DNA from: Siphonodentalium dalli
Lineage: Eukaryota; Mollusca; Scaphopoda; Gadilida; Siphonodentaliidae
Direction of reading: 5' to 3'
Assembly: GCA_032622095.1 (NCBI GenBank)
Contig: CP136065.1
Location: forward strand, 24,441,141 to 24,505,140
DNA length: 64,000 bases
Part shown: positions 1 to 10,689 of the stretch, in pieces
Layout: each line of letters begins with the position of its first letter
Numbering within the stretch: position 1 is the first letter of the stretch
Translations under genes and position numbers: made by a program
Notes under the pieces: generated by a model
What the model saw: the letters and a program-made list of their open reading frames with translations, nothing else
The model's database searches: none
Told to the model about the DNA's origin: nothing

Positions 1-54
1 AACATTCTATAAACTCGTTTTACCACTTTCGATACCAAATACTCATTGACGAGA

Positions 55-235
55 AGTTATCCATTAGGGAAGTTCAGATAATAAGTTGAACAATTTCCTC
101 CAACAAATAGGAGTCCTTATGCAGTTGTATTATTTGTCTTCTGCTTTTTCCTTTGAAAACCCCTCCAGATGAATAATATACCAATCCAGTGTGTACTTTT
201 ATAACTGAGTATAGATAATGTAGTATAGAACGGGT
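55..235 (+). repeat. dispersed repeat, copy related to 24440-24645
   Basis: This stretch matches 24440-24645 in order: a shared 'GTTCAGATAATA' start, a 'CCCCTCCA.ATGAATAAT' block and a 'CCAGT.TGTA' block. It also shares the short 'TGTACTTTTATAACTGA' string with the end of the small Cys-rich ORF at 23610. No reading frame longer than about 17 codons is kept here. It may be a decayed relative of the 23.6-kb unit, but the similarity is short. Confidence 0.45.
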
Positions 236-1139
236 TACGTCACGACGAAAACACCGATATTACAAAAGTGCGTTCAAAGATACAGTTTCAATTAGAAATG
301 ATGTGATGTCCCACAATAGCCACACTTATCGTCCCAGTTCGTGGAATAAGAATTGAAAAACAAACTAATGTTGACGGGTCTCTCTGATTCTAAATCATTG
401 GTTTATGCCACTGAATATACAACAAGCGTTCAGACAGGATAAACCCCATATCAATTGACTAATTTAAAGATAATAAACACTATTGTGTCCAAGCGATGTG
501 TTAATTATACTTCCATGGTGTAACCAAGGAAGTATATTGTTTTTCTACTGCGGCCGTTTTCTGTTTAATTGGAAATACTCAGACACTAATGGGAGGAGGA
601 CCGCGAAATCTCTAGCGAATATAGGCATCTAAGGTCTACTAGAAATAATGGTATCCGGATGTTGGTCCAATATCTTTTGACAGAGTTATGGCCCTTTTTC
701 GATTATTTTTCATTATTATTATACTATACTATTTTTCAACTCCCTAATATCTGAAAGTATTAGGATTAGAAAACTCAAGATTGGTAAGTATATTGGGGTA
801 AATGAGTTTTATGCCTTTGGCTCATAACGAATATTGTCCGCGTTTATCCCACGGAGTTATCTCCCTTTATATAAAAATATGTGATTTTATTATCTCGGAA
901 ATTATAAGGAGCAGAGCATCGAAAATTGGACCGTATGCACACCTCGATATGCCCTACTGCCCACGGGCATCAAAACTTGTGTCCGCGCTTTCCCTGAGGA
1001 GTTACCGCCCATAAATATGGACACACTATACACCAGGATGAATAAACCAAGTTTTTTTTTGTTTTTTGTTTTTTGTTTTTATAAGTACAGAGCTCTAAAT
1101 TTTTTATTGCATATTCCGAATTGGACGAGAGTTTCGGAC
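236..1139. other. no gene seen; pearl-like array remnants
   Basis: I see no supported gene. Phrases of the type GTTAT(C/G)(T/G)CCC recur near 685, 856 and 1001, spacing 145-170 bases. They resemble the core repeats of the tandem-core elements elsewhere in this window (for example 62516 and 62670). Short open frames at 802-1262 have no recognisable motif and include a T-rich homopolymer run. Confidence 0.35.
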
Positions 1140-2015
1140 TCGAATATACCGCTTAAAAATGTATTTACCCAGGACTTTCTGCGTTACGGGGTACGGAAAT
1201 ATTGCAACTATTTTTCCCGCCAAATCCAAACCGGCAGGTTAAAGAACAAGATAATGTCTTAGCATGTACGTTGGCATACTTTATGCACGTCCCAGAAGTT
1301 TGACGGCTATACTATAAATGTAACATGCCCAACGGAGAATGCGTGTCAGTGTGGGTTGAGACTTTAGGAAAATTCCACGAAAATTGCAAAGGGGGGAAAA
1401 TTCAAACATCCAGATAAATTTGTTTGACGAGTACATCTGATGGCTAGTGTTCACGCGCATCCAGAGGGAGATTTTCTAATTTTCAGATGGAACGGTTTAC
1501 TCGTGACAACGCTATATATCATAAATATGTATACTTATGTAGTCTATCACTAGCCGATTTTTAGCCCCAAATCCAAACGGGCTAATGTAGGAGCGAGTTT
1601 CACGCTGGAACATATAAGCCGGTATACTGTAGGTATGCCTACAAAATTTGACCGCTCTACTATAAACGTAACCTGCTCAAGGGAGTGTTTGTGTCGGGTG
1701 GGTTCAGATTTGGCAAATTCCACCGAAGATCACATGGGGAAAATTACTCCGAAAATCGGATATTGAGATAAAAACTTTTCGACGAGTGGATGTGATAAGT
1801 AGCATATAAACGCAAGATTAGTACGCTTTTTAAAGATTTAGATTGGACGGTTTAACCCTGGTAGCGTATAACGTTGTAACGGGTGATATATATTATTCAA
1901 ATTCAAACCCTCTCTTCATGACGCAAATTCAAACGGACTTGTCAAGAAGCAAGGCAAATGCATGAACATCCTGAACGACATACTATATAGGTATGTCCGC
2001 TGTACTATAAAAGTA
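1140..2015 (+). repeat. degenerate tandem array, about 350-bp period
   Basis: Three diverged units are readable. The landmark 'CAAATCCAAAC' type string occurs near 1215, 1566 and 1924, and the landmark 'TACTATAAA.GTAAC' near 1309, 1659 and 2000. Units begin with a 'GGTATGCC/GGTATGTCC' motif and contain 'GGAGTGTTTGTGTCGGGTGGG' in the middle unit. The middle unit (about 1487-1790) is much closer to a single copy at 38385-38685 than to its own neighbours, so the array pre-dates the dispersal of that unit. Confidence 0.6.
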
Positions 2016-2024
2016 ACATATTGT

Positions 2025-2420
2025 CACGATTTGACCTGTCCAAAACACTCCCCGGACAAAAGTTTCCCTAGGTAGCAAATTTCGTGGAAATTCGTTCGTT
2101 TTACCCGATTTGACCTTGAACTAACCATTTTGAAGGTCAATGTCAGGTCGAGGTCACGATTTGACACACCCAAAAGACTCCCCTGACAAAAGTACCCCTA
2201 GGTGTCAAATTTCGTTGAAATCGGTCAGTTTTACCCGATTTTACATAGGATTGACCTTTTTGAAGGTCAAGATCAGGTCGGGGTCACGATTTGACACGTC
2301 CAAAACACTCCCTGGACAAAAGTACCCATATTTATCAAATTTGTCAAAATCCGTCCAGCAGTAATCCCGGTCATAGCTAACAGACAAACACACAGACAGA
2401 CAGAAGTCCCAAAATATATA
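2025..2420 (+). repeat. 130-bp tandem repeat x3 with CAGACA tail
   Basis: The phrase CACGATTTGAC recurs at 2025, 2155 and 2285, exactly 130 bases apart. Each unit carries a ..GGACAAAAGT.CCC.. block and a 'GAAATCGGTC/AAATCCGTCC' block. The last unit runs into a short (CAGACA)-like tail at 2381-2402. A tandem core plus a simple tail is the layout of many molluscan pearl/Helentron-type non-autonomous elements; that family assignment is inference. Confidence 0.6.
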
Positions 2421-2915
2421 TTGAATTTAGAAATGTCAATGCAAGTGCGCCATCGGATCATAAGGTACCAATATGCATTCGCATGAAGAGGAACACACAT
2501 ATACGCATAACATTCACATCGGATGGGATGGGATACCATGGAAGTATATCTGATTCCATGGAATCTGACCTCTAGTTTATATATAGTTTCAATCCGCCAA
2601 AATGACACCATCTAATTGCATCGTCCGTGGGGACTCTGTCCCATACAGTTTGGCAAATTGGCATAATTCATTTTTGCTCTAGCATTATTCCTTCATTGAA
2701 ATTGATAGATTCTTTCCGGTTCGGTTACACAACATGCACTGGACAACATAAATCATTACAAATTATATACATGTACTATAGTATAGTCGATTTAGCCAAT
2801 GTCGGGTCTGAACCCGGAAGAAATTGTTACTGAAATGATTCTGGTGTCATTCGATGCGAGGAACACTCTAGATTAACACATAAAATACAAGAACATCCAA
2901 ACTAAGGGAATTGTT

Positions 2916-3441
2916 TTTAGAGATACGGGCAGTCTTGACGGTGGGTATGCTGTTAAAATATTCACCTCCTGTAAAAAACTGCCATAAGCAGAAAGAATAG
3001 TAAAATATAGACAGACTTTGTCCTTACACCAATCAGAAATATGGCATAAACTGTATGTTATTGTCAATTTTGTTTGGTTTGTTATGTAAACAAAAGCAAA
3101 AAACGTTACGTTTCCTGGCTTTTGTTTAGATCCGGATATGGTAAACATAAAGAGCGTTATTTGTTACTGTTTTCCTGATATGAAGATAATAAAGAGCGTT
3201 TATATAATTTGTGTGTGATTAACCAATAGAATTGCGCTGTGTTATGTAAACAGAAGCAAAACTTCTGTAATACGAGCAGGCTCTTGTTTACGTACACCAT
3301 CGTACGCCTTGACGACAATATACTATCTACGCGCTGATTATGTTTGGCATATGAACAAAACTGCACATATTTTAATATTCCTTCTGTTGATGGCGATTTG
3401 AAAAAATATGAATATTTCTGCAACGAACGCCGCCCGTGCCT
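2916..3441 (+). mobile_element. MITE, 'AAAGAGCG' family, copy 1
   Basis: A unit of about 525 bp that is found again in reverse orientation at 59403-59902. Shared blocks include a GGTGGGTAT..TGT.AAAATAT start, paired 'AAAGAGCGTT' motifs around 3150-3200, a TTTGTTTACATAAC-type block and the right end ..GCCTTTAAAG. In the other copy the two ends are inverted repeats of the type TTTAAAGGCACG / CGTACCTTTAA. There is no coding capacity. Isolated 'AATAAAGAGCGT' fragments also occur at 53568, 53975 and 55070. Confidence 0.6.
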
Positions 3442-3949
3442 TTAAAGAGTTTCCACTAAAAATGTCAAGTATGGAATAAAGAGTTTTGGCACCGATTTCA
3501 CCGGTGCTCGGTTGGTTGTAAATAAAAGGCGTATATAGAGATCCCCGACCATCCGAACAGTAATTACAACTTTAGAATGCTTCTATTTGGCTGGCGACGT
3601 TTCAACTTCGACAGCAAACTTGATAGCGAAGATAAACATGCTCCCAAAACCCTCTATGAAAGCGTTGAGCAGAATACCGTTTCTATATAGACTGATTCTG
3701 GCCACTCGGTTATTGTGAAGCTTTCTTCTTGCAAATATGATTATAAGAGCTATCTTGCACGAAAATAAAAAACGGCAAAGTTGTGGTTACACTACTTGGA
3801 ATACGCCAAGATCTTCAAGTTTTGCATTAGGGCGGAAAGTTTAGCTAATTGGAACCTACATCTCGTCACAACTAACTAAATGCTGCAACGGATGTTATAC
3901 ATCATGCCAAAATCTGTAGACTATACCTGAAGAAGATGCTCGAATTGCC
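3442..3949. other. unassigned, possibly 5' part of the decayed CXC gene
   Basis: Stops are present in all frames and I recognise no domain. Short open runs exist in the same direction as the downstream CXC remnant, so this may be its unrecognisably decayed upstream part. Nothing else is supported. Confidence 0.2.
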
Positions 3950-4560
3950 TACTGAGTATCCTTGCCTCTGCTGCCAATTTCAAAAGCACGATTGTCATGC
4001 TCCAAAAAGGATTGATCGTTATTGGGCGGGTTTGTCCTCCGATCTAGTGACGAGCAGTCATTGGTGAAATCAGTTAAGAGCCGAGGACGTCTCACCAGGG
4101 ATAGAGGGTTGACCGCAACAGTCCGTAGTAGTGGGTATCAGTATGCGCAGATGTGCTGTAAATGTGTCTATGATCTAGATCACAGACAAGCCACGCGACA
4201 AGCGAACCGCATGTTGACATGAGCTCTTAGTGGCAATTCAACAATGGTTCAGTGAAAATGAACAATTTGACGCACATAGTGGCGTCTGCCAATGATTATG
4301 CATCACAAAACAAGGAAACTGATGTCATCGCACCACATGGGCTGTTGAAATTCGTACGCTGCAAATGTAAACTCACCTCAAAAAATCTGAGCGACACTGC
4401 ATCATTTGAAATGATGTTTGAAATGCGTTGTTGCCTGCCGTGACTGTCGTGGGATGAACTGCAAGAACGCCGAGACGGTGCTGAACCCAGATAATGACAT
4501 TTGAACTGTCTTGCTCTTTCCAGGATTTCTGTGAGAAACGGCATACGAGGAGTTTTGAAA
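3950..4560 (+). pseudogene. decayed fragment of CXC-type protein gene, copy 1
   Basis: Two blocks match the longer pseudogene at 15.7-18.3 kb. Around 4026-4180 the sequence encodes the ..AGLS(S/T)DL.. block and the following ..SVKSRGR.T..RG.T.TVR.. region that in the other copy lies at 16560-16700. Around 4340-4470 it encodes LLKFVRCKCKL followed by a degraded Cys cluster (..CVVAC.DCRG..C-KN-type) matching 18160-18290. Everything between the two blocks, about 1.5 kb in the other copy, is missing here, and several frameshifts are present. It is a non-functional relic. The downstream repeat (4700-5110) is also shared with the other copy. Confidence 0.6.
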
Positions 4561-4699
4561 ACCGTGAATTTGTTGCCTTTTACTCGTTTTCTGATATGAC
4601 CACAGTATGATTTCTGGAAGTCAAGTCTTTATATGGTATCGCCGCCAGCTTTACCACCACATCGCAGTTTTGATGGTTCTCCGTGGATATGGGATCAAT

Positions 4700-5110
4700 C
4701 TTCACGATCATCAAATATGACAGATCACATCTCTTTCCTCAATTGATTTCTGATGATAGTGGGACATATTAATGAAATGATACTTTTACGGCCATGTTGG
4801 CCACTGCAGTATAGGTATGTTTTTTTGGTGACGAAATTCGCTTTCCTAGATGAGTGTTCGACTATTATCGTCAATTTCTCTTCGGACTTGGTGGGTCTCC
4901 TGTGCGATTAATAATGATTCCGCAATAACATGACGAAAATCCGTATCCAGGCAACCATCTTGGACGCCATCTTGATTCCCGAATTATACCCAAGGTGGAC
5001 TTTTTGAATTTTTGATATGTTATTCTCCAGTTATTTCTGTGCGAGTGACACCAGCATCACTCCAGTGACTCACGGGTCCGATGTTAAATCAACCAGACTG
5101 ATATGGTAAC
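4700..5110 (+). repeat. 3' flank repeat shared with the 18.4-19.3 kb array
   Basis: The block 'CCATCTTGGACGCCATCTTG' near 4967, followed by a TTTTGAATTTTTGATATG and a GTGACACCA block, matches units at 18640-18760 and 18995-19110 (plus) and 14760-14940 (minus). In both places it lies downstream of a CXC-gene remnant in the same direction, which suggests it belongs to the same mobile unit. Confidence 0.5.
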
Positions 5111-5210
5111 GTTACAAACACAGAGTTTGTGAATCTTTGGGTCGGGTGTTTCACCTGTAGTCTGAGTTAAACACATATTAAGCGGTCTTGGTTGTTTGAA
5201 GGCCAATGGT

Positions 5211-5440
5211 TTAATCCTTCCATGACTGGAGCTGCGCTGGTGCAGCATCAAAGATCATGTGCCAATGCATTCTCTTAGGGAGCCTCGGATATATAAGATA
5301 ATGCGCTGGCTTACAAGGTCAAAGGTGAATATTGTAAGGCCAGTGCATTCTCTTAGATATTCGAAGCTCCCCATGGGAGACTCGCATGTATAAGAGAATG
5401 CATTGATAAAGAGTTTTCGCTCGAGTCATGGAAGGGTAAA
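5211..5440 (+). mobile_element. TTAA-flanked palindromic MITE, copy a
   Basis: Starts TTAATCCTTCCATGAC and ends GTCATGGAAGGGTAAA, an inverted repeat beginning with CCCTT next to a TTAA-like site. It contains the family core 'CCAATGCATTCTCTTA' and its inverse. TTAA target sites with CCY-type ends are the hallmark of the piggyBac superfamily, so this is probably a non-autonomous piggyBac-type MITE. No transposase is present. Confidence 0.6.
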
Positions 5441-6049
5441 TAGTAACTTAATACTCGCATTGCTGGAGAAGTAGATAAGAATTTCATGAGCTCGTCACGT
5501 TGAACAAAAAGTTGTTTCTCACGTGGAGTCGAAATATCGGAATTAAAATGTCATCTGCTCATTTGGGGTGTCAAGATTTCAATGAGGATACATTTAATGG
5601 TGTTAACGCTGCCTTCATAAAAGGCAACGAGTTTCATAAATATTTCAAGTTCAAATCCACCTAAGTGTATTGGCAATCACAACGCAGTGATCGCCCACGG
5701 ATGTCGCAACGTGTAACTTCACTCATCGTTAGATGGAACGACACTGAATATATGGTGTGGAGTACATACCTGGTTAAGTGGTCCTGCTAAGATGTTATGA
5801 TGCTTGTGGGTCTATTTGCTAGTAGGACAAAGCGATCGCGATGGATGATCTTCTGAACTTATTGGCTGAACATTTCCATCGATAAATAGGACTCCGTCGG
5901 TGGTTGTACATCCCTGCAAATCAATAAGACCATTCAGATGAACTTTATCATTGGAAAATATCGAGAGAGAAAAAAATGTTAAAATTTAGAGCAAATTATG
6001 ATGTAGATACCTGGCCCTGCTCTGCCAACTATGAACCACACCATTAGAC
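5441..6049. other. no feature recognised
   Basis: About 600 bases with stops in all frames and no repeat partner that I can see elsewhere in the window. Confidence 0.3.
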
Positions 6050-6800
6050 TCCTAGGGATGCCTACATGTATATCTAATTGTGGTAACAATTTGCGGTAAA
6101 TGTGCACCCTGTCCCCTGAAAATCGGCCACAGAAGTTTGCTAATGCAATTTTGGTGGCCCACCCATCCCCACAACTGACTCGAATAGGGCCACTTCTTTA
6201 AACCACATCATTAAATCCCCCGTATCATGAACATGAATATATATAACTTTGGTGGAAATCGGCGATTAAGCATTCTTATATAATTTAATGTCACCCTATC
6301 TCTCTCTATCACCCCCTCTCTGACACAAACATCATGAATTTTGCGTCCTTAAAGCACACGATTAGATTCTAGGTTAGATTCCTCGTATCATAAAGAATAT
6401 GTATCAATTTGGTGCAAATTCGACGCTAAAATAGTCTTTGTTGTGCCTCTCCCCTCCCAAACCAAACCATGACTTAAATGGCGCCACCCTAATTTTGGAA
6501 TCTTTGTACCACACCATTAGATTACTCATATTATGGAGATGATTATGTATACAAAATAATGTCATCGAAGATGTGATCCACACCCTTCCTTTTCCCTGAC
6601 ACTAACTTTAGAAAAGTGTAGCCTACACCATTATCTTCCTCGTAAAAAACGTACCCCCCCATTAGACCCCTTTGGAGCCATGGCCATAAATGGTCCCCCG
6701 TTAATTTCTATAGAACACAGCCAGACAGTCGTAAATATAGATATAGACACCACACCACGGAACCCTACAGAATCACTGCTATTAGGAATATGCCATAAAC
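6050..6800 (-). repeat. tandem array, minus-strand copy of the 26.0-27.6 kb family
   Basis: Four to five degenerate units of about 145-160 bp. Each repeats the phrases 'CACCATTAGA(C/T)TCCT', 'CGTATCATGAA' and 'TTTGGT..AAATC', which are the reverse complement of the 'CGATTTCCACCAAATTGATA..' and 'GATACGAGGAATCTAATTGTG' phrases of the 26.0-27.6 kb array. There is no coding content. Confidence 0.6.
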
Positions 6801-6850
6801 ATGAACATTCATGGCACCACAGCACGTTGTCTGGCCAAGTTTGATTCACC

Positions 6851-7054
6851 TTCAACCTTTCATGACTGGAGCTTCTTGAAATTTTGCGAAAACCCTGTGC
6901 CAAGGCATTCTCTTATATATGCGAGGCGCCCATATTGGCCTCACATTATTTACCTTGACCATGTAAGCCAGTGCGAGACTCGCGTATATAAGATAATGAC
7001 TGGCACAGGGTTTTTAATGCTGCACCAGCGCAGCTTCCGCCACGAAAGGGTTAA
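6851..7054 (+). mobile_element. TTAA-flanked palindromic MITE, copy b
   Basis: The 204-bp copy has a right end CACGAAAGGG followed by an intact TTAA and a left end reading TTCAACCTTTCATGAC (one or two changes from TTAACCCTTTCATGAC). Its left arm carries 'GGAGCTTCTTGAAATTTTGC' and its right arm 'CTGCACCAGCGCAGCTTCC', so the two ends are alike only over the outer 15 bp or so and the AT-rich core 'CATTCTCTTATATATGCGAG'. Confidence 0.65.
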
Positions 7055-7286
7055 GTAATTTATTAATTGAGTTGCGATTTAACTTCGTTGCAGCCGCCAC
7101 GACTAAGAAGCGAATAAAGTTGTCAAAATTATCGCAGCGAAGCAACTGTGCGTGCACACAAAGCAGACATTGGCTTGGACTAAACAATGAGCTATGAACA
7201 AATAAAACCATATAAGAAGAAATGTTACTGGTATGAAACATATATATATAACACACAACATAAGTACAATAATATAGGTGCCATTC

Positions 7287-7665
7287 TTAACCCTTTATTG
7301 ACGATCGCGACAGCTGGGCTGGTGCGGCATTACAGACCATGCGCCAGTGCATTCTCTTATATATGCGATTGGGAGCCTCGCATATAAAAGAGAATGTACT
7401 AGCTTACAAGGTCAAGTTAAATATTGTTTGGCCAACGTATTATCTTATATTTGCCAGGCACCTTATGACAGACTCGCATATATAAGAGAATGCATCTACA
7501 TAGGGTTTCCGCCGCATATATAAGAGAATGCATTTACATAGGGTTTCCGCCGCATATATAAGAGAATGCATTTACATAGGGTTTCATTTACATAGGGTTT
7601 CATGTACATAGGGTTTCATTTACATAGGGTTTCCACAAACTTTCAGGAAGCTCCAGTCATCAATA
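7287..7665 (+). mobile_element. TTAA palindromic MITE, copy c, internally expanded
   Basis: Begins TTAACCCTTTATTGACG and ends near GGAAGCTCCAGTCAT, where the expected GAAAGGGTTAA is lost. The ends are swapped relative to copy b: the 'GGTGCGGCATTACAGACC' arm is on the left. Inside, a unit 'GCATATATAAGAGAATGCAT..' is repeated every 38 bp (7476, 7514, 7552) and then a 17-bp unit containing TACATAGGGTTTC is repeated four times. The expansion is specific to this copy. Confidence 0.65.
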
Positions 7666-9063
7666 TCAAACAAATGACATTAAGTTACTAAGGAATCACA
7701 ACGAGCTATGTAAATTAGTTTCTAGCGTCGGATTTGGCATTGACAAGATATTTATGAAAATGTATAAATCTGGCGTGAGCAGTTATCAAGTTGACGGTCG
7801 GTTCAGTGAGACGAGAGGTCGCCTTTCACCCAACGGGCAGCTCCAATCGACAAATACTGTTTGGTGTATTTCAGAGTGGTTGACTTCAAACATTGCGTTT
7901 TTCAAACTTTTCAAAACTTACATATCAACCTCTGTTTATGAGAGTTAAACATTTGAGAGATGTTGGCTGTTGTTTTGGTGCAACAGGCTCAGCATGAGTA
8001 GATTGTTGTGGAGAAACTCTCAACTGGAGTAGATATATCCATGGCATGTGGTACCTACAGGTTCTGGAACAGGAGCCACGTCGGTCTCTCTTCAATTTAA
8101 GTTGCTAGTTATACACTGACGACAGTGGTTTGACTCTATTGACACCAACGCATTTCGTTGCGGACACAAATTATATTTATGGTCCCACATGGGACACTAT
8201 CGACCCATTGCTGAGTGTGCTCCGATACTGTTTGAACACTTTTTGGTCGTGAAATATTCGTGTATTCATGGCCTCCTGGAACAGAACACTGTGCACATAT
8301 GCTGCCTGTGTGCTTGCAATTCTCTTCGCCATGACAACATTTAACACATCACAAATGGGATGGTACAATCTCAATTGTTGGCACTGGAAGTGTCATGTAT
8401 CCGACCTTCAAATCCAATGGATTCTGAAACCGGTCGAACGTCAGAATATAGCTGTATGCTTGTACTTTCTTACCGCCAATTGTTTTTGGCAATCTGTGAT
8501 GCCATGTTTGGGGGGGGGGGGTGGTATTTCGGGGGAGCTAACTCCGGGATGCTCGAATAGACCGATAGGTCTACTCCTTCACCCTCATTTTTAGCTATTA
8601 TTTAAAAATCATCAGAATTTTTTTTTTTTAGCTCCTCCAGCACTGTAGGTTGATGGTAGCTTTAGTGTCTTAAGAGCTTATTTACGGGAGAAAAGGGTGA
8701 TATGTAACCTGACACTGTGTCGTGGGAAAATTACAAATGAGATAATACTACCCGTAATTGGCGTCCACTTTATATACTGACTATTCTTTCGAACGTAAAT
8801 CAGTTATTTATAAGCAAGTGAAATATTACGTTACAGCAAACTAATTTGCTTTATGAATTCTAATCAGTTTTGATAAGGTTTTCTACAGAATCCACCATTT
8901 TTTACTTAACATATAGCACAAGGGGAGAAATACATGAAGGTAATTATACAGGCATGGTAATAATTGACCTTCAAATGCTTTTTATGCACTTGACCACAAC
9001 ATTCTTCAAACGATATCTTCACCAGGGGTTGATGATTTAGGTCTCAGTTAGTGGCCCCAAGTA
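7666..9063. other. no supported gene; contains a G12 tract
   Basis: Several open frames (7754-7948, 8177-8374 minus, 8268-8594) carry no motif that I recognise and their codon content is unremarkable. A run of 12 G lies at 8510-8521. This could be decayed coding sequence, but I cannot name it. Confidence 0.25.
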
Positions 9064-9204
9064 GTTGATATAAATGGGACTCATTTCAGTCACCAGGGTG
9101 TCACCAATATATTCCTTATTCACGTTAACGAGAGATTAGGATTATTAGGAATTTCCATGATACAAGATATTTACACCATTAAATTGTCATGTGTCCATGT
9201 TTGA
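9064..9204 (+). pseudogene. SGNH-hydrolase-like fragment (block V), likely transposon-derived
   Basis: A 46-codon open stretch ends in TGA. It contains N-G-T-H-F-S-x-x-G-V-x-N-x-F-L-x-H-V, which resembles the D-G-x-H-x-S-x-x-G-N-x-x-F-L block that closes SGNH-type domains carried by several invertebrate retroelements. The usual first Asp of the D-x-x-H catalytic pair reads Asn here. No start codon, and no upstream GDS block is seen. A partner-like block III (GTND) sits far away at 30606-30746. Identification is by motif only. Confidence 0.35.
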
Positions 9205-9645
9205 CTATTTTTGTATTTTTCTGTCTGGATCCAATAAAATAGGCTGTGCCTGAGTTTTGGGTCCAATTCATTCAAGAGTTAATGAATAAACGTATTTCAA
9301 CAAAAATCAAACGAAAGAAGAGAGAATACATTAAACAATCTCTTGAAACAAACGTTTTAATGGCAAGGCAAAGATACGCATTGCAGAGAATTATCGTTGC
9401 CGATATGGTTCAAAGATATGGGATATCATAAGTAAACTCCTCTATTGTTACTGACTGTTTTCCAGAATGCAGAATAGTATTATTGTTAACTATAGGTCCA
9501 CGTTCAGTTAAAAAGCAAGCAATCAATTATTTAATTTTCTTCAAGTTTACTTGAATGAACGTTCTGAAGCTAATACGGCTCTAATTTTGGGTATATCGTT
9601 CATGTAAGAATACAGGAAACCACGCACACCCTCCATTCTCCATAT
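9205..9645. other. no supported gene
   Basis: A 61-codon open frame at 9246-9431 is rich in Lys/Arg and Gln but shows no known motif. Nothing else is recognised. Confidence 0.25.
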
Positions 9646-9695
9646 GTGTTAGGGTTAGGGTCAGGGTTAGGGTTAGGGTTAGTGTATTCTAACAC
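9646..9695 (+). repeat. interstitial telomere-like repeat
   Basis: Six TTAGGG-type hexamers, one with a T-to-C change (GGGTCAGGG), lie at 9649-9682. They are bordered by a 7-bp inverted repeat, GTGTTAG at 9646 and CTAACAC at 9689. TTAGGG is the telomere unit of most animals including molluscs, so this is an internal relic or a repair insertion, not a chromosome end. Confidence 0.75.
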
Positions 9696-9945
9696 GAAGG
9701 ACATACATCATTATGTCTGTTAAGATTCCATCGAGCAGTCTCTTAGCAGCCTAGACATGACCACTATAAACAACTGGCTTGTCGACAGTAAATTGTCCTT
9801 ACATCTCTGTAAAGTATTATACATCGATTTTATAGCTTTATCAAATACATGTGGCATCAGCTCTACCTAAGTTACCCAACAGCATCACTCGTGGAGTGCT
9901 AACTTTGACACATGCACGAAATGTGTCCTCTCTTGTCACTGCGAT

Positions 9946-10041
9946 CACAGGTCCCCAGAACAAAAATTGACCCCACCCCAATAATACTTAAGGATTAAGT
10001 ATTATTGGGGGTGGGGTCAATTTTTGTTCTGGGGACCTGTG
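9946..10041. mobile_element. 96-bp hAT-like hairpin MITE with 8-bp target duplication
   Basis: The element is one almost perfect hairpin: arms of 46-47 bases (CACAGGTCCCCAGAAC... and its inverse) around a GGA loop, with a single one-base indel between arms. It is bordered by the direct repeat ACTGCGAT at 9938-9945 and 10042-10049. Eight-base target duplications with ends of the CA(C)AGG type fit the hAT superfamily. No coding capacity. Confidence 0.8.
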
Positions 10042-10049
10042 ACTGCGAT

Positions 10050-10689
10050 AGGCAGGAATGTTTGAAGAGTATTAGTATGTTCCGTCCGCGTATCTGAGCG
10101 CTCCTGTGGTTACTACTAGTATATTGTCATGCACAGGGATGTCAACAGAGGGTCTCCGTTGGGGTTTTTACCTTGAAATTTCCAACTTCGCCCCAGACCA
10201 AAATCCTCATGTTCGCGAACTATCATTTGCAACATTGGAACCAGCCTAAAGTTGCAAAATTCCAATTGATAGCCATTCCATACCAAACGTTTGCTGATGT
10301 TGGTCTAAAACAACATATTCCCCACTAACTACTGGTTGGAAGACCAAACATTGAGTCCAATTTGAGAAACTATATATGGTGTAAAATTTCCAACTAATGT
10401 TGTTAGTTATGAAATTTATAATTGTTGAACATTTTTACCACCCCCTAATCGCCAATTCCCTGCTCGTGCATATACTTTAGTGGGACCTCTCACTTAAAGT
10501 GCCCTGTCATAGTGGCTAGTAAATGCTAACATTCGACCAGCTATTCACACGTTGTCGGAGTCGGGGATAAACGGCTGTTATTGGTCGATATGGGAGGGGA
10601 TAAAAGGAAAACGAACAATCGAAATGGCGCTCAGGAATACAATGGGATCCGACATTGTACCAGAGTAATCCCAATCTGAGGAAGATCAG
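10050..10689. other. no feature recognised
   Basis: Unique-looking sequence with no open frame of note and no repeat partner identified in the window. Confidence 0.3.

Noticed and set aside
8177-8594. Decayed transposase on either strand
   Set aside because: Frames up to 108 codons exist but no catalytic motif or family resemblance could be supported.
9646-9695. Chromosome end
   Set aside because: Only six hexamers, with non-telomeric sequence on both sides.
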